Below are positions 22,896 to 32,879 of a stretch of 64,000 bases of DNA, piece after piece. Source of the stretch: Chlorella sorokiniana (Eukaryota; Chlorophyta; Trebouxiophyceae; Chlorellales; Chlorellaceae); contig CP084612.1 in NCBI GenBank assembly GCA_025917655.1, forward strand, positions 186,001 to 250,000. The letters are read 5' to 3'. The notes under the pieces were generated by a model. The model was not told the origin of the DNA and made no database searches. It saw only the letters and a program-made list of their open reading frames with translations. The position numbers and the translations under genes are program-made. Position 1 is the first letter of the stretch. Each line of letters begins with the position of its first letter.

Positions 22896-23456
22896 TGGCT
22901 ACAACCATCTACCAACACTTAAAGGGCAAACAAAGATGGAGCAGGGACGGCGAGCAAACTTACGCTTGCATTGTGCTCCTGTTGCCCAGCGTGAGCTACT
23001 GGAAGCTGTTTGAGGTATCACAAACGGGGAGTGATCACGATCAAGCCTTTCGTGCCCGATAGGGCGGCTTTCAGGAGGCGCGCCAGCGCCACGCAAGCAA
23101 AAGCAACCGATTTGATTCCGGCGGGACTCGCCCCTTGTGGGACTACTTGTGACCTTGCGGTATAATTCACGTGCCATTTGTGAGCCTCACAAAGGGCTAA
23201 GCTACCGAGGGTCCCCACCGACTTCCCACAAACAGTGTCGGAGCAGCAGTTGCCTCGCGTTCCCCGCCGATAACTTGAAGCGAACGTGGGTAAACGCTTG
23301 CTGATCACCCAGTGCATGAGCGACAGCCTGCAGTGGCCAACTGCTGCCGCCACAGGCAGCACTTGGATGAGTCCCTCCTGCTGTGCAGCCAAACTCAGAG
23401 CGCACCTGCCATCATCAATGTGCAGGGCCGTCGCTTGTGCCAGCTCTACCCATTGC
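22896..23456. other. Divergent promoter region
   Basis: This lies between two divergently transcribed genes. GC is lower than in the surroundings (22910-23280), consistent with a shared upstream region. No gene or clear binding-site repeat was seen. Confidence 0.4.
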
Positions 23457-24693
23457 ATGGCCCGCAGCTGGCAGGACCTGCTGCGCCGCCACTTTGCCGC
23501 TGCCGACGGCGACGCCGCGGCCCTGCTGGCGGGCGGCGGGCTGAGCGCTGAGCACGCTGAGGCTCGGGACCCCATCGGCGGCCACCCCTGCTGCACTGGG
23601 CCGCCGCCCGCGGCTGCTTCACCGAAGAGGCCGCCGCCGCCCGCGGGCCCCCTGCCCCCGGCCGGAGCCTGCCGGCGCTGCATGCGCGCCGTCATCCGAG
23701 CTGGTGCCAGCCTGGAAGCCGCCGACGAGCGCGGCAACACCGCCGCCCACTGGGCTGCGTTCGCGGGCAACTGCGAGGCGTTGGCTGAGCTGGCACGCGC
23801 TGGCGCCGACCTGTGGGCCGCCCGCAACCACGCAGACCAGACGCCGCACGACGTGGCGTGGCAGGCGGGGCAGGGGGCGGCGGTGGCGTTGCTGGCGGAG
23901 CTGCTGACGGTCTGCAAGGCTGGGCTGTTCTCAGGTGTGTGGTCTGTGTGGGGCAGGGGAAGAAGAAGGGGAAGAGGTTGGGAGATCGTGCGTGTTGTGT
24001 GTGGCAAAACAAGGGGAGGGAAGGGGTGGAAAGATAGTGCCAGCAGGTAGGGCAGCAAGTTATCAATGCAGCAGCAGCAGCAGCTGGGACTGCCGGGGTT
24101 TGTGTCATGTCAGGCCGCCAATACGCTGCCTTCTGCCGCGCCACAGACGGGAGTGGTAGCGACGACGATCCGCCCAGCCCCCGCCGCGCTCCTGCTGCCG
24201 CCTCGCCCGCCGCCTCCGCGCCACCACGCACGCCCGCCGCAATCTCGCCGCCACCACGCGCGCGCGCGGCGGCCCGTCGTTCCGCTGGAGCAGCTGGAGG
24301 AGGCGCTGATCTGCCCCATAACTCAGCTACGGCTGGAGGACCCTGTGGTGGCGGCAGACGGGCATACCTACGAGCGGCAGGCGATAGAAAGTGCGCTCGC
24401 AGCCAGCTTGCCCCAGCTCGCCGCCAGCTCGCTCTCCCGTGCTGCCAGTGGGCCGCCCCTATAGCTTGTATGCAAGTGTGGCAGGCCCCCAGAATGGTGC
24501 CAGGGACGCTCTTAGCTCTATGGGGAATGCAACTGGGGATGCCAATCTCGCGCCACCCAACCCCTCATGCAGGCTATCTGGCCCGCGGCGGCACCAACTC
24601 CCCCTCACTCGCGAGCGCTTCTCCAGCAGCAGGCTGCGCCCCAACCGCGTGGCCAAGAGCCTGCTGGAGCAGCTGGCGCAGGCGGGCGACTGA
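23457..24693 (+). CDS. Ankyrin-repeat U-box protein, probable E3 ubiquitin ligase
   Basis: Starts MARSWQDLLRRHFAAADGD at 23457. It contains two or three ankyrin repeats (about 23580-23900): LLHWAAARGCF in a shifted frame, then ERGNTAAHWAAFAGNCEALA and TPHDVAWQAGQ. After an intron (from about 23935) comes an acidic serine-rich linker (DGSGSDDDPPSP) and a proline-rich stretch. The U-box follows at about 24280-24400: PLEQLEEALICPITQL, DPVVAADGHTYERQAIE. A second intron separates it from the last U-box strand and helix (24600-24693): RFSSSRLRPNRVAKSLLEQL, then TGA. U-boxes are RING-like folds held by salt bridges and bind E2 enzymes; ankyrin repeats would select the substrate. Ankyrin plus U-box is an uncommon pairing compared with ARM or kinase plus U-box in plants. 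The protein is short, about 280-300 residues. One frame change lies in the first ankyrin repeat. Confidence 0.75.
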
Positions 24694-25328
24694 GGCCTTC
24701 CAGGCTGGGTGCGTGGTGCGGCCGGGATGCGGCGGCCTGCGGGCATGGGGGTGGTGGCGGCATGTCACCAGCTGGGTTCGAGACGCCGCCAACAATGCCC
24801 CGCTCCGACGCCAATGTACCATACTGCAAAACCAGCTCCACTTGCGCATGCCAAGCAGCATCGGCGGTTTGTTGGCTGCATGCCTCCGCCGCTGCAGCTG
24901 GTCGTTTCACTGATAGCACTGCAAGTCGACGCAATCTAGCCTGTCAAGGCCGTGAGTTGAGCATAGCAGGGCAGCAGGCTTCGTGGATGGCCAAACATGA
25001 CGATGCATGCATGCTGCTGGAGTCTATGGGCGGGGGCGGAGGGGGCGGTGCGCGTGGCGGCGCACCGAATAGGTCAAGCGGCAGCAGGGCGGCAACGGCC
25101 TGCCAAATTGGTGCCGCAGCCACAGCACAAACACGGCCAGCGGCATGCAGCGGCTGTTGTTTCACTTTGCACAGTCCTCGAGGTGTCGGGCATTCTTCAG
25201 CGGCAGGCAGGTGAGGAAAGCGGGCGCCGCTGACTGGGAGGAAAGAAAGTGGGCGGCTCCAGGCCTCAAGTGGCAACACTGGGCACCTGCCTCGCCCTCT
25301 TCCTGCCCCCGCCTTGGATCCTCCGGCC
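24694..25328. other. Intergenic, no supported gene
   Basis: 3' region of the U-box gene and promoter of RPS20. Nothing else could be supported; the immediate upstream of the RPS20 start (25290-25328) is C/T-rich. Confidence 0.4.
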
Positions 25329-26637
25329 ATGTCGTACGTCAAGCCTGCTGATCGCGAAAGAAAGGCCGGCGAGGAGGGTGAGGGGGTGTGGCGCCTACGC
25401 ACCGTATCAGGATCACCCTGACCTCAACCAAGGTGCTCAGAAGGGGGCTGATCAGGGCGGCCCAGCATGCATGCTGCTGCCGCCTCCAGGCCACCCTTGG
25501 ACGTGCCTCCCCGACCTTCCACCCGACTTTCTTGCTTTCCCGGGCCCTGCTGTGCCAGGTCAAGAACCTGGAGAGCGGTGAGAGGGGGATGCAGGCAGCG
25601 ATGCTCTGGCAGCGGCGGCGGCAGCTCCTTCGGCGGCGGCAGCAATGGCGGCGGCTGCTGCCCTGCAAACTAAGTACCCCTGCGACTTCTCTGGCTTGCT
25701 GCACCCAGTGTCTGATCCAAATACACTCCACGTTCGCACCAATGACTCGCTGGCATGACACAGCGTCCATCCCTGGACCTGCCTGCTGACACCCTCGCCG
25801 CGGCCGCCGCCGCCACCACTGCCGCTCCCCCTCTGCAGTGAGCTCCTCGGTGGTGCAGGGAGCCAAGGAGAAGGGGGTGAAGGTGAAGGGCCCAGTGCGC
25901 ATGCCCACCCGCCGCCTGGTGCACACCACACGCCGCGCACCCAGCGGCAACGGTGAGGCGGGGCTGCTGTTGTTTTTACGGGGGCGGGGGCCAGGTACAG
26001 CGCCCGCTCGTCTCCCCACCAGCCTGTCGGCGACCGGCTGCCAGCACCCACGTGCGCTTGCTTGCCCCGTTTGGCCAGGCACCAACACGTTTGACCGCTA
26101 CGAGATGCGGGTGCACAAGCGGCTCATTGACCTGTACTCCCCAGCAGGTGGGCTATTGCTTCCTTGGGGTTGGGGGTGAATGGGGAGTTGGATCCGGGAG
26201 AGCTGGGCACGCTGCGGCGCACAAGCCATTGGCACTGGGTTGCGTGCAAATGGCGAGGCTGCAGCTTGCTCGATCGATGAGGAAGGGAGTGCAGAGGCTG
26301 GGGAAAGGGCCAGGGGGCCGAGAGGGCACTGTAGGTAGGCGCAGAGGGCTGCAGCGGCAGCGCCAGGCAGCTTGGCAGCGGCGCGGCGGCGGCAGCTGGT
26401 CATGGCGGGCGGTGTGACTGTTTGCTGCACGCGCTCCTGCTCTCTTGGGATCGCGACCTGGCCAAGGGGCCTCGATGTGCCAGGATGCATCCGGGTTGCA
26501 GCCCAACATTTGGGGCTGCCTGAGGCGTCTGAAGCCGCGTGAGGGTGCCTGTTCTCCTCCCCGCAGACCTCGTGCGCCAGCTCACCAACCTGTCCCTGGA
26601 CCCCGGTGTGGACATTGAGGTCACCATCGCTGACTGA
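25329..26637 (+). CDS. RPS20: 40S ribosomal protein S20 (uS10)
   Basis: Component of the small-subunit head of the cytosolic ribosome. Six or fewer exons are visible. Exon 1 starts MSYVKPADRERKAGEE. HRIRITLTSTK ends at 25432. VKNLES is at 25559-25577. Exon 25839-25952 has VVQGAKEKGVKVKG, PVRMPTRRLVHTTRR. Exon 26079-26147 has TNTFDRYEMRVHKRLIDLYS. The last exon, 26567-26637, has LVRQLTNLSLDPGVDIEVTI and ends AD-stop. Splice phases agree between the later exons (G/TG, G/GC, G/AC). All conserved parts of uS10 are present and the length is normal, about 120 residues. Between exon 1 and HRIRITL (25378-25400) there is no room for an intron, and the frame is off by two bases relative to the family. 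This is probably a small sequence error, since the gene is essential. Confidence 0.95.
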
Positions 26638-28586
26638 GGGGGCACACCCTGCAGCTACCGGGCGGCTGCCACAGCTCAACTCAACACAGCAAGCTGCAGC
26701 TGCACACATTGCGCCGCGAGCTGGGGCAGCGACTGCCGGCGGCGGCACCCAACGGCGCAGCGTTGCCTGCTGCAATCGTCCGAGAGTGTAGCAGTGCACA
26801 AGATCCATGACAGGGCACAGTTTTTCTAAGAACGAGGCGCCTCAGGCATAGGGAATGGGAGGGCGAAGCAGCAACGGTAGCAGCCTCTCCTGCCTTGCGC
26901 GAGCCGGAGCGTTGATATCATGGCTGCGCTTCTGAGAAAAGAGCGACTTGGAACCTGTGAAGCGCTCTATAGGAGCTAGGCGCGCACGATGGCTGCTGAG
27001 AGCAGGTAGGCAGGACAGCACGCTCTGCTGGGCTGCAACCTCTGCAGCCAATCCACGGCGTGGCACCAGACAGCACTGAGGCAGCGCCTGCCTCCTTGCG
27101 ACTCCCGCCATCTGTCCGTGCTGCTTTTTGCACAGTCTTGGAGGGTGCGAAAGGGACCAATCGACGCCTTTAGGGGACGCGGTCTCCTGCCACCTGGCCG
27201 GGGCCGCGCTAAGCGGCGGCACAGCATGGTGCTGGAGTCAAGAGCTTGCAGCGCACGTGTTCGATCGATTTCTGTCTTGCATCGCCTGTGGGGTCTGAGA
27301 CGTCGCTCCATACTGATTCGAACGATCCTTCGGCGTCTCTGATCCCCCGATCGCAATGACCCACGCTCACTTTGTCGCTCACGCCGTCCGGCACACCGTG
27401 CAACATGTTAGCACTCACGTGGCGGCCCACGCCGGCGCCTCTGTCCATAACCTGGCTGCCCCGCCCAGCGGTCATGCCGCTTCGGTGCCAGCCGAGCCCA
27501 GTGGCCGCCTGCTGCCCAGACGCCCTGTGTCCTTCCGCAAAATCATCGGTTTGCGCACCCAGCGGCTGAGCGAAGCGGTGTGTCTCTGCAGCCAGGTGAG
27601 CGATGCTTGGTGTGCTGGCAGGGGAAGATCAGATTGGCTGGCGGGCGACGCTGCCGCAGCTGCGGGAAAGCGCTGCGGGCCACCAACAGCTGGCAGCGCC
27701 AGCTCGCCAGTGTTGGGGCACACCGATTCTTGACGCACTTAAATCACTTCCTAGCCTGCTGGCCCCACCGCACAGGCTTGGCTGCATGCTTGTCCAGCCC
27801 CGAAACCATGCTTGACGTGCCTGACTGGCACTGATCGGGCTCATGAGGCCCGCTGCCGCCGCCGCTCGCTGGGCGGCACCCACGACGCTGGTGACGAGCT
27901 GCCGCCAGAACAGCCAGCTCGCTTGCTGGGCAAAGCGCAAGCAGCCCCTGATTGGCTGTGATGGGCATGAAGGCACACACCCAGCAGCCTCCGCCCCCGC
28001 CCCCGAGAAAGCAGCTGCCAGTCTTGTAGACGCTCGTGCTGCGCGCCCAGTCCTTGCTTTCCAGCAGAAGTTGCGTTCTGATCCGTTCTCCTGGCCTTCT
28101 TGATTTGATATCGCAGCTGACGCGCGCCAGTGAGCCCCCGTCCGCCCTCTGCCACATTGCTCATTCTGCCTTTTAAGCTGGCCCGCACTCTGCTGGGAGC
28201 TCCATCATCCTGTACCGCCATCTGCCAACGTATCTGCCGCTGGCTGGCGGGCCCTCAGCCCCCCATGCCCCGCTAGCCCGCCGTTCCTTGTACCCACAGC
28301 CTGCTGAACAGCACTGCCCGCCTGTTACCCCCTGCCTTAATACCCCTCATTCTCATCCACGCCAGCCCCTCTACACTCTTTGTGAGCATGCATTTTATCG
28401 ACACCAGGTTGCTTCTGCACGGGCATGCCTTATGCCCTCACCTGGACCCTTTCATGCCATGCACATACACATGCACATGCACAGCCTCGCCGGCCCCTCT
28501 GGGCGCCCTGTAAACCCCTTTTGCTGCCAGAAGCCAGCCGGCAGTAGCAGCCAGGACCCGTCCTGAAGCTGCCGCAGCCTGGGCCC
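26638..28586. other. Intergenic with one doubtful exon
   Basis: A long stretch without a convincing gene. 26800-27350 has lower GC and no recognisable exon. A possible first exon at 27356-27597 is listed separately. From 27840 to 27960 a plus-strand frame ends in PEQPARLLGKAQAAPDWL and a stop, but no acceptor site joins it to that exon. 28290-28560 shows CACATGCACATGCACA-type dinucleotide-like text and nothing protein-like. Confidence 0.3.
27356..27597 (+). CDS. Possible first exon of an unrecognised gene
   Basis: An ATG at 27356 opens a frame with a histidine- and alanine-rich N-terminus (THAHFVAHAVRHTVQHV) followed by a basic segment (FRKIIGLRTQRLSEAV). It ends at a good donor (CAG/GTGAGC near 27597). 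The first part could form an amphipathic helix of the kind seen in organelle-targeting peptides. No second exon could be joined and no family resemblance was found, so the call is weak. Confidence 0.2.
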
Positions 28587-29474
28587 CTAGCTGCTCCTGG
28601 TCAGCAGGGCGTGCGTGCCGAAGAGCGAGGCCCCCAGCGCCACCGCTCCCAGCACAGTGCGCACGCTGTGCAGCCGGCCCCACTGCGCAGGAAAAGGCGC
28701 CGCTGGAATGTCAAGCGATGAGGACAGGCGCGCAGGCCGACCTTGGGCGAGCAGCCTTGCCGTACAGGGGCCAGCCGCGCAGCACCCACCTCCCGAAGCA
28801 GGCCTCGGATCCCCTCCTCGCTCTCCGCCGCCTCCAATTGCCCCGGCGCCATCAGACGGTTGTTCAGCGGCATCAAGCTGCGCAGAGTGTGGCCCAGCGT
28901 GCATGCATTGGCGGCGGCGGTGACGCCAAAGGCGGCGGCCGCCCTCGGATGGTCGGTGCGCAGGCCGAGGGCAGCGACGGCCGCTGCTGCCGTGCCAAGC
29001 GCAATCATCTTCAGCTGCAGCAGCAACAAGATTCAGGTCAAGCCGCCGTTGCGTCATTGATGGGAGTTGGGACAGCCGCAGGGCAGTCGGTCTCAGCATG
29101 AGGTTGCTGCCAATGGCCGCCCGCCTGGAACGCCTTGGCGGCTGGGTACATGCGGCGCCAGTCACGCAGCATTTCCTTGGCATCCTGACTTCTGCTTCCA
29201 TGGGACAGATCATGCAGCAGGGTCACAGGCCTGTCTGTGGCAGCTGTGGCAGAGGGCAAGGCGGGTGTCAAGCTGCCCGCTGACGGGGGGCGTCTCTTGC
29301 CGCTGCCGCCGACGAGCTCAGGGCCCATCGTGCCTTCCAGCGACCGAAACGCCCAGCTCACTCGTCGTTGTAGTTTGGCACCGCCTCCAGCGAGCAGAAG
29401 AGAGCCACCCCTTCGAAAAGGCCCGCGGCGGCCACGGCTCCCAGCGCTGCTACCGCCCCGCTCGAGTCAACCAT
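28587..29474 (-). CDS. DUF1772-like small membrane protein
   Basis: Starts at 29474 (MVDSSGAVAALGAVAAAGLF) with a hydrophobic helix and EGVALFCSLEAVPNYNDE. An exon near 29190-29130 has AKEMLRDWRRMYPAAKAFQ. The exon at about 29016-28790 has MIALGTAAAAVAALGLR, then AANACTLGHTLRSLMPLNN. The last exon (28690-28587) has WGRLHSVRTVLGAVALGASL and stops. The pattern of four hydrophobic helices, an acidic/aromatic loop, the PxNxRL-like segment (MPLNNRLMAP) and the W.RLH.VR motif before the last helix is that of DUF1772 proteins (related to anthrone oxygenase-like families). No substrate is known. The intron after AFQ would need a GC donor (CAG/GCGGGC), a rare but accepted class. One frame change lies near 29357. 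Gene is compact, with about 190 residues. Confidence 0.65.
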
Positions 29475-30023
29475 CGTAGTTGCACAAGTATGCGATGACG
29501 GACACCTGAATGTATCAAAGTTGGAAGGGTTTCGCCCAGATGTCCAGGGCGCCGCCAGGCGCCGCTGCTGGAGGCGCTGCAAAATTGCATGGGGGTTTAT
29601 GCTTAGCCACGATACGCATACATCGTTGAGCATGCGCCAGAAAGTTGGATTCTCACAGGCCAGCACACATTCAGCTACGCATTGCATAGGCAGGTTTTGG
29701 CCAAGTGCTGCGCTACAAGGTGCCGCCTCTCAAAGCGGCTGCAAAGCAGGATCATGCTTGGCAAACATTTGACATGAAAATGGAATGGCCTGGCAATCTA
29801 CCCGAGAGCAGGGCAGAGTGTGATCACAGCCTGGGGGCGCCGGCGCATTGCAGAAGCTGGCTCAGAGCGCGCTAATGAGCCTTGCGAGACTGTTCTTTGG
29901 ATTTGTGCTGGACGTAAAAGCGTGTTGCGCGTAATCCGACACGCTGCTGAGTGACCACCGCAGAGCTCCTGGGCCCATCGCTGGCCGCAACGATCCCCTG
30001 GGTGCCCTTCGTCCTCATCAGCA
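29475..30023. other. Divergent promoter region
   Basis: Between the minus-strand DUF1772-like gene and the plus-strand CBS gene. Lower GC (29560-29950). No gene recognised. Confidence 0.4.
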
Positions 30024-32046
30024 ATGGCAGCCACAAGCAGCGGTTTCCAGACCATGCAACTGCGCCCCAGCGTCCGCTGCAAGCCCTGCAGCAGGCTGTC
30101 CATCAGCAACCCCCGTGCCCTCCCCCACGGGCGCAAGTGGTCGGCAAGACTGACCTCGCCCACGTGCTGTACTCAGGCAGGGGGCGCCCGGCAGCGCGCT
30201 AGGGCTCTGGCTGCTGCCGCCTCCGCCGCCGCCGCTGCTCTCCAAGTCGCGCGATTTGTTTTGACCAAACTATTTCTGTCTTTGCTGCAGGCGAGTGGGA
30301 CGCATGCGACCCCCTGGCGTCCACCGACGACGTCTTCAAGTTCTTCGTGCGCGGTCGGGTGGGTGCAGGCCTGGCGTGGGGTTGCCTGCCGCCGCTGGAC
30401 CTGCCCTTGTGATTGGGTGCATGGCCAATTCTCGCGCGAGGCACGCTGCCCTCTCTGCGCTGCTCTGAGACAAGGACAAAAGAGGAGAAGAAGAGGGAGA
30501 CGGATGGGGCGTACTTGTGCAGTGCCCGTGAGGATCTGATCTGATCGGCACCGCCCCATGTGCCGCTTGCAGGACATCACGGAGCTGACCTCCCTGTGGA
30601 AGCACGTGGAGGACATCATGCAGGTACTACAGGCGGTACACTCGTACGGGCAGCCTTGGACAGCACGCTTTGCATAGTGTCGGCTGCTCCCCGTCCAGCC
30701 TGCCCCCACCCCTCGCTTCAAACAGCCCGCCATCTCTTCTCGGCCGCCCTTCCACCTCCTGCAGACCGCGGTTGTGACCACCACGCCGGCCACGCCGCTG
30801 GCTGAGGCGGGCGCCGCCATGCGCCTGCACGCGATTGGCGGCATGCCGGTGGTTGACGAGCAGTACCGGGTGAGCCAGCGATTGGGCTTTATGTATAAAA
30901 CGTACCAGTTTCTCTCTTGCAATCAAGCAAAGTTGATATGGGTGGGGGCTCGCAATTGTGGGGGCGTGGGGTGGGGAGGGGGAGGGGAGGGCGCCTGCGG
31001 GGCCCCTGCCTCCACCAATTTGCCTGGTTGGATGACGACAGCTGAGTGTGTATGCAACTGTGTGGATGGCAGCGCGTGCAAACAACACGCCCACTCGCAG
31101 GCGCGGTTGCCCGTTCCCCCTGCCCCCGCGTGCAGCTGCTGGGCGTGCTGTGCCGCAGCGACTTGAGCGCGGCGGCGCCACCGTGGCGGATGCCATGACG
31201 CGCGCGGTGGTGGCGGTGCAGGCGACGCAGTCGATTCCCGCCGCCGCCGCCCTCATGCTGCAGGTGCTGCCAGGGGAGGGTGGGGGCGGGCCAAGCTGCC
31301 CTGTTCATGCGTGGGGGCAATGCCAGCATGTTGCAGGGCAGGCGGCCCAGCCTTTGCTTCTCAAGGGCAGGCAAGCCTGCTGCCACGCGCGCCTGCCAAG
31401 CCCACAGCACCATCCTCCACCTCCACTTCATCCATCGACCGCAGCCTTATCCAGACCGTCCCCTGGCTGGCCAGCCCGCTGCATGCCCCGCCGCTGCACC
31501 CCCACTTGCTGCCATGTCCTGCCAGCCCTCCTGCTTGTGGCCTCCACCTCTGGCCGCGCCCGGCCAATCCCGACACAAACACGCGGTCCCTCCTCCCTGG
31601 CAACCTCTGGCATCCATGACTCACACACGTGGAATCCGCTCCCCCCTTCCCCTGCCCCCCCTCCGCAGCACGGCCTGGACCGCCTGCCTGTGGTGGACGC
31701 TGCGCGCCGCTGCGTGGGCATCCTCACTCGCTCCGACTTCTTCTGGACCCTGGTGGGCGCCTGCGCACGCGGGGTGGCCCCTCCCCCTCCTGCCTGCCCC
31801 GGGGTGGTCCCTCCCCCTGCCTGCCCCTGTGCTGCCTGGGCGGCTGAGTTGCTGTGTATGATCATGCCTGAGGGCGATTGGGCGCAGCAGCAACACCTGG
31901 CTGGCTGCCTGCTGATGCCGGCCGGCCTCCCAATGCTCACGCTGCTATGATCCACCCCCGCCTCTCTGGACCCCCTCTGGACCCCTCGTGCTCGTCAGGT
32001 AGTGGACAACGACGATGCGGAGAGCCTGCTGACCTGGCACGGCTGA
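30024..32046 (+). CDS. Tandem CBS-domain protein, probably plastid-targeted
   Basis: The N-terminus (MAATSSGFQTMQLRPSVRCK, then RLSISNPRALPHG) is Ser/Arg-rich with few acidic residues, like a chloroplast transit peptide. Following exons read WDACDPLASTDDVFKFFV, then DITELTSLWKHVEDIM (30573-30623). The first CBS motif (30766-30869) has TAVVTTTPATPLAEAGAAMR and HAIGGMPVVDEQYR. The next exon (31135-31263) has LLGVLCRSDLS, then VADAMTRAVVAVQATQSIPA, the start of CBS 2, completed at 31670-31755 by GLDRLPVVDAARRCVGILTR and SDFFWTLV. A short last exon (VVDNDDAESLLTWHG) stops at 32044-32046. A CBS pair binds adenine nucleotides and regulates partner enzymes; small plastid CBS proteins are known to act on thioredoxins in plants, but assignment here is by architecture only. 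One frame change near 31170. Confidence 0.75.
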
Positions 32047-32879
32047 CCTGGCGCAGCTGACCTAGCGCTGAACTGGCATAGTGGCATGGCCTGCTGGCCC
32101 CGCTCGGCGGCAGCTCTCGACTGGTGACAAGCCTGGACGAGCGCCAGCTTTACACCTTTCGCCAAGCGCAGGCACTGATACGACTCCCTGCACAGCTCCT
32201 ACTGCCAGCCGTTGCCTGGCTGCAGCTGCCTGCCTGGCACACTCAGTTCCTTGTATCATATTTTGCGGAGCTTGTTCCCCTCATCATTTTCTATGCTTAG
32301 CTTTCCCATCATTGATCCCCCATTCACCTGCCATCCTGCCGAACTCACCTCTCTTTGATTCTCCTCCCCCATTCTACAGCGCACAGCCTGCCTGCCTCCC
32401 CGCAGCCCGGACAGCCGGCTGTGTGCCAAGCCAGGGCGGGCAGCAATGTGCGGTTCCTGCCTTGCATGCGGAATGCCCCCAGGCTCTCTAGTCGGCACAC
32501 GCATGTTGCCTCTCCTTGATCCCTGCTCAGGATGTGTATCCTTGTTGTGCTTTGTATGCGAACCCTCGATTTTCCTACTCCCGAGATGAACACAAACACA
32601 TTTTTGCCATGTTGCTGACCTTTCATTTGCTGCTGTATCCCAGCCTGTCCAACACATGGGGCCTGCAAACATGTGTTTGGTTGCAAGGTTGCAGGTGCAG
32701 AGATCCAGCCCCCTTGCACCCCACGCCGTGTAACCTCTTGCACCAACCAGCAGCAGCGCTCAAGTTTACAGGAGGCCCGGGCAGGGCCATGAATCAATGG
32801 ACCATACGGACAATGCAGCGGCAGAGGCCACGCCGAATCACGCGGTGCGGCGCTCAGGCTGCCAGGCGCGCCGCCGCCG
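32047..32879. other. Convergent 3' region
   Basis: 3' UTRs of the CBS gene (+) and the RanBP1 gene (-). Less GC-rich, pyrimidine tracts, no exon recognised. TGTAA on the plus strand at 32729-32733 is far from the CBS stop. Confidence 0.4.
32766..32770 (-). terminator. Polyadenylation signal TGTAA
   Basis: TTACA on the plus strand, that is TGTAA on the minus strand, 110 bases beyond the RanBP1 stop codon. Confidence 0.45.

Noticed and set aside
24770-24800. GGTTCGAGACGCC as a tRNA T-arm
   Set aside because: No matching acceptor stem, D-arm or anticodon arm at the expected distances.
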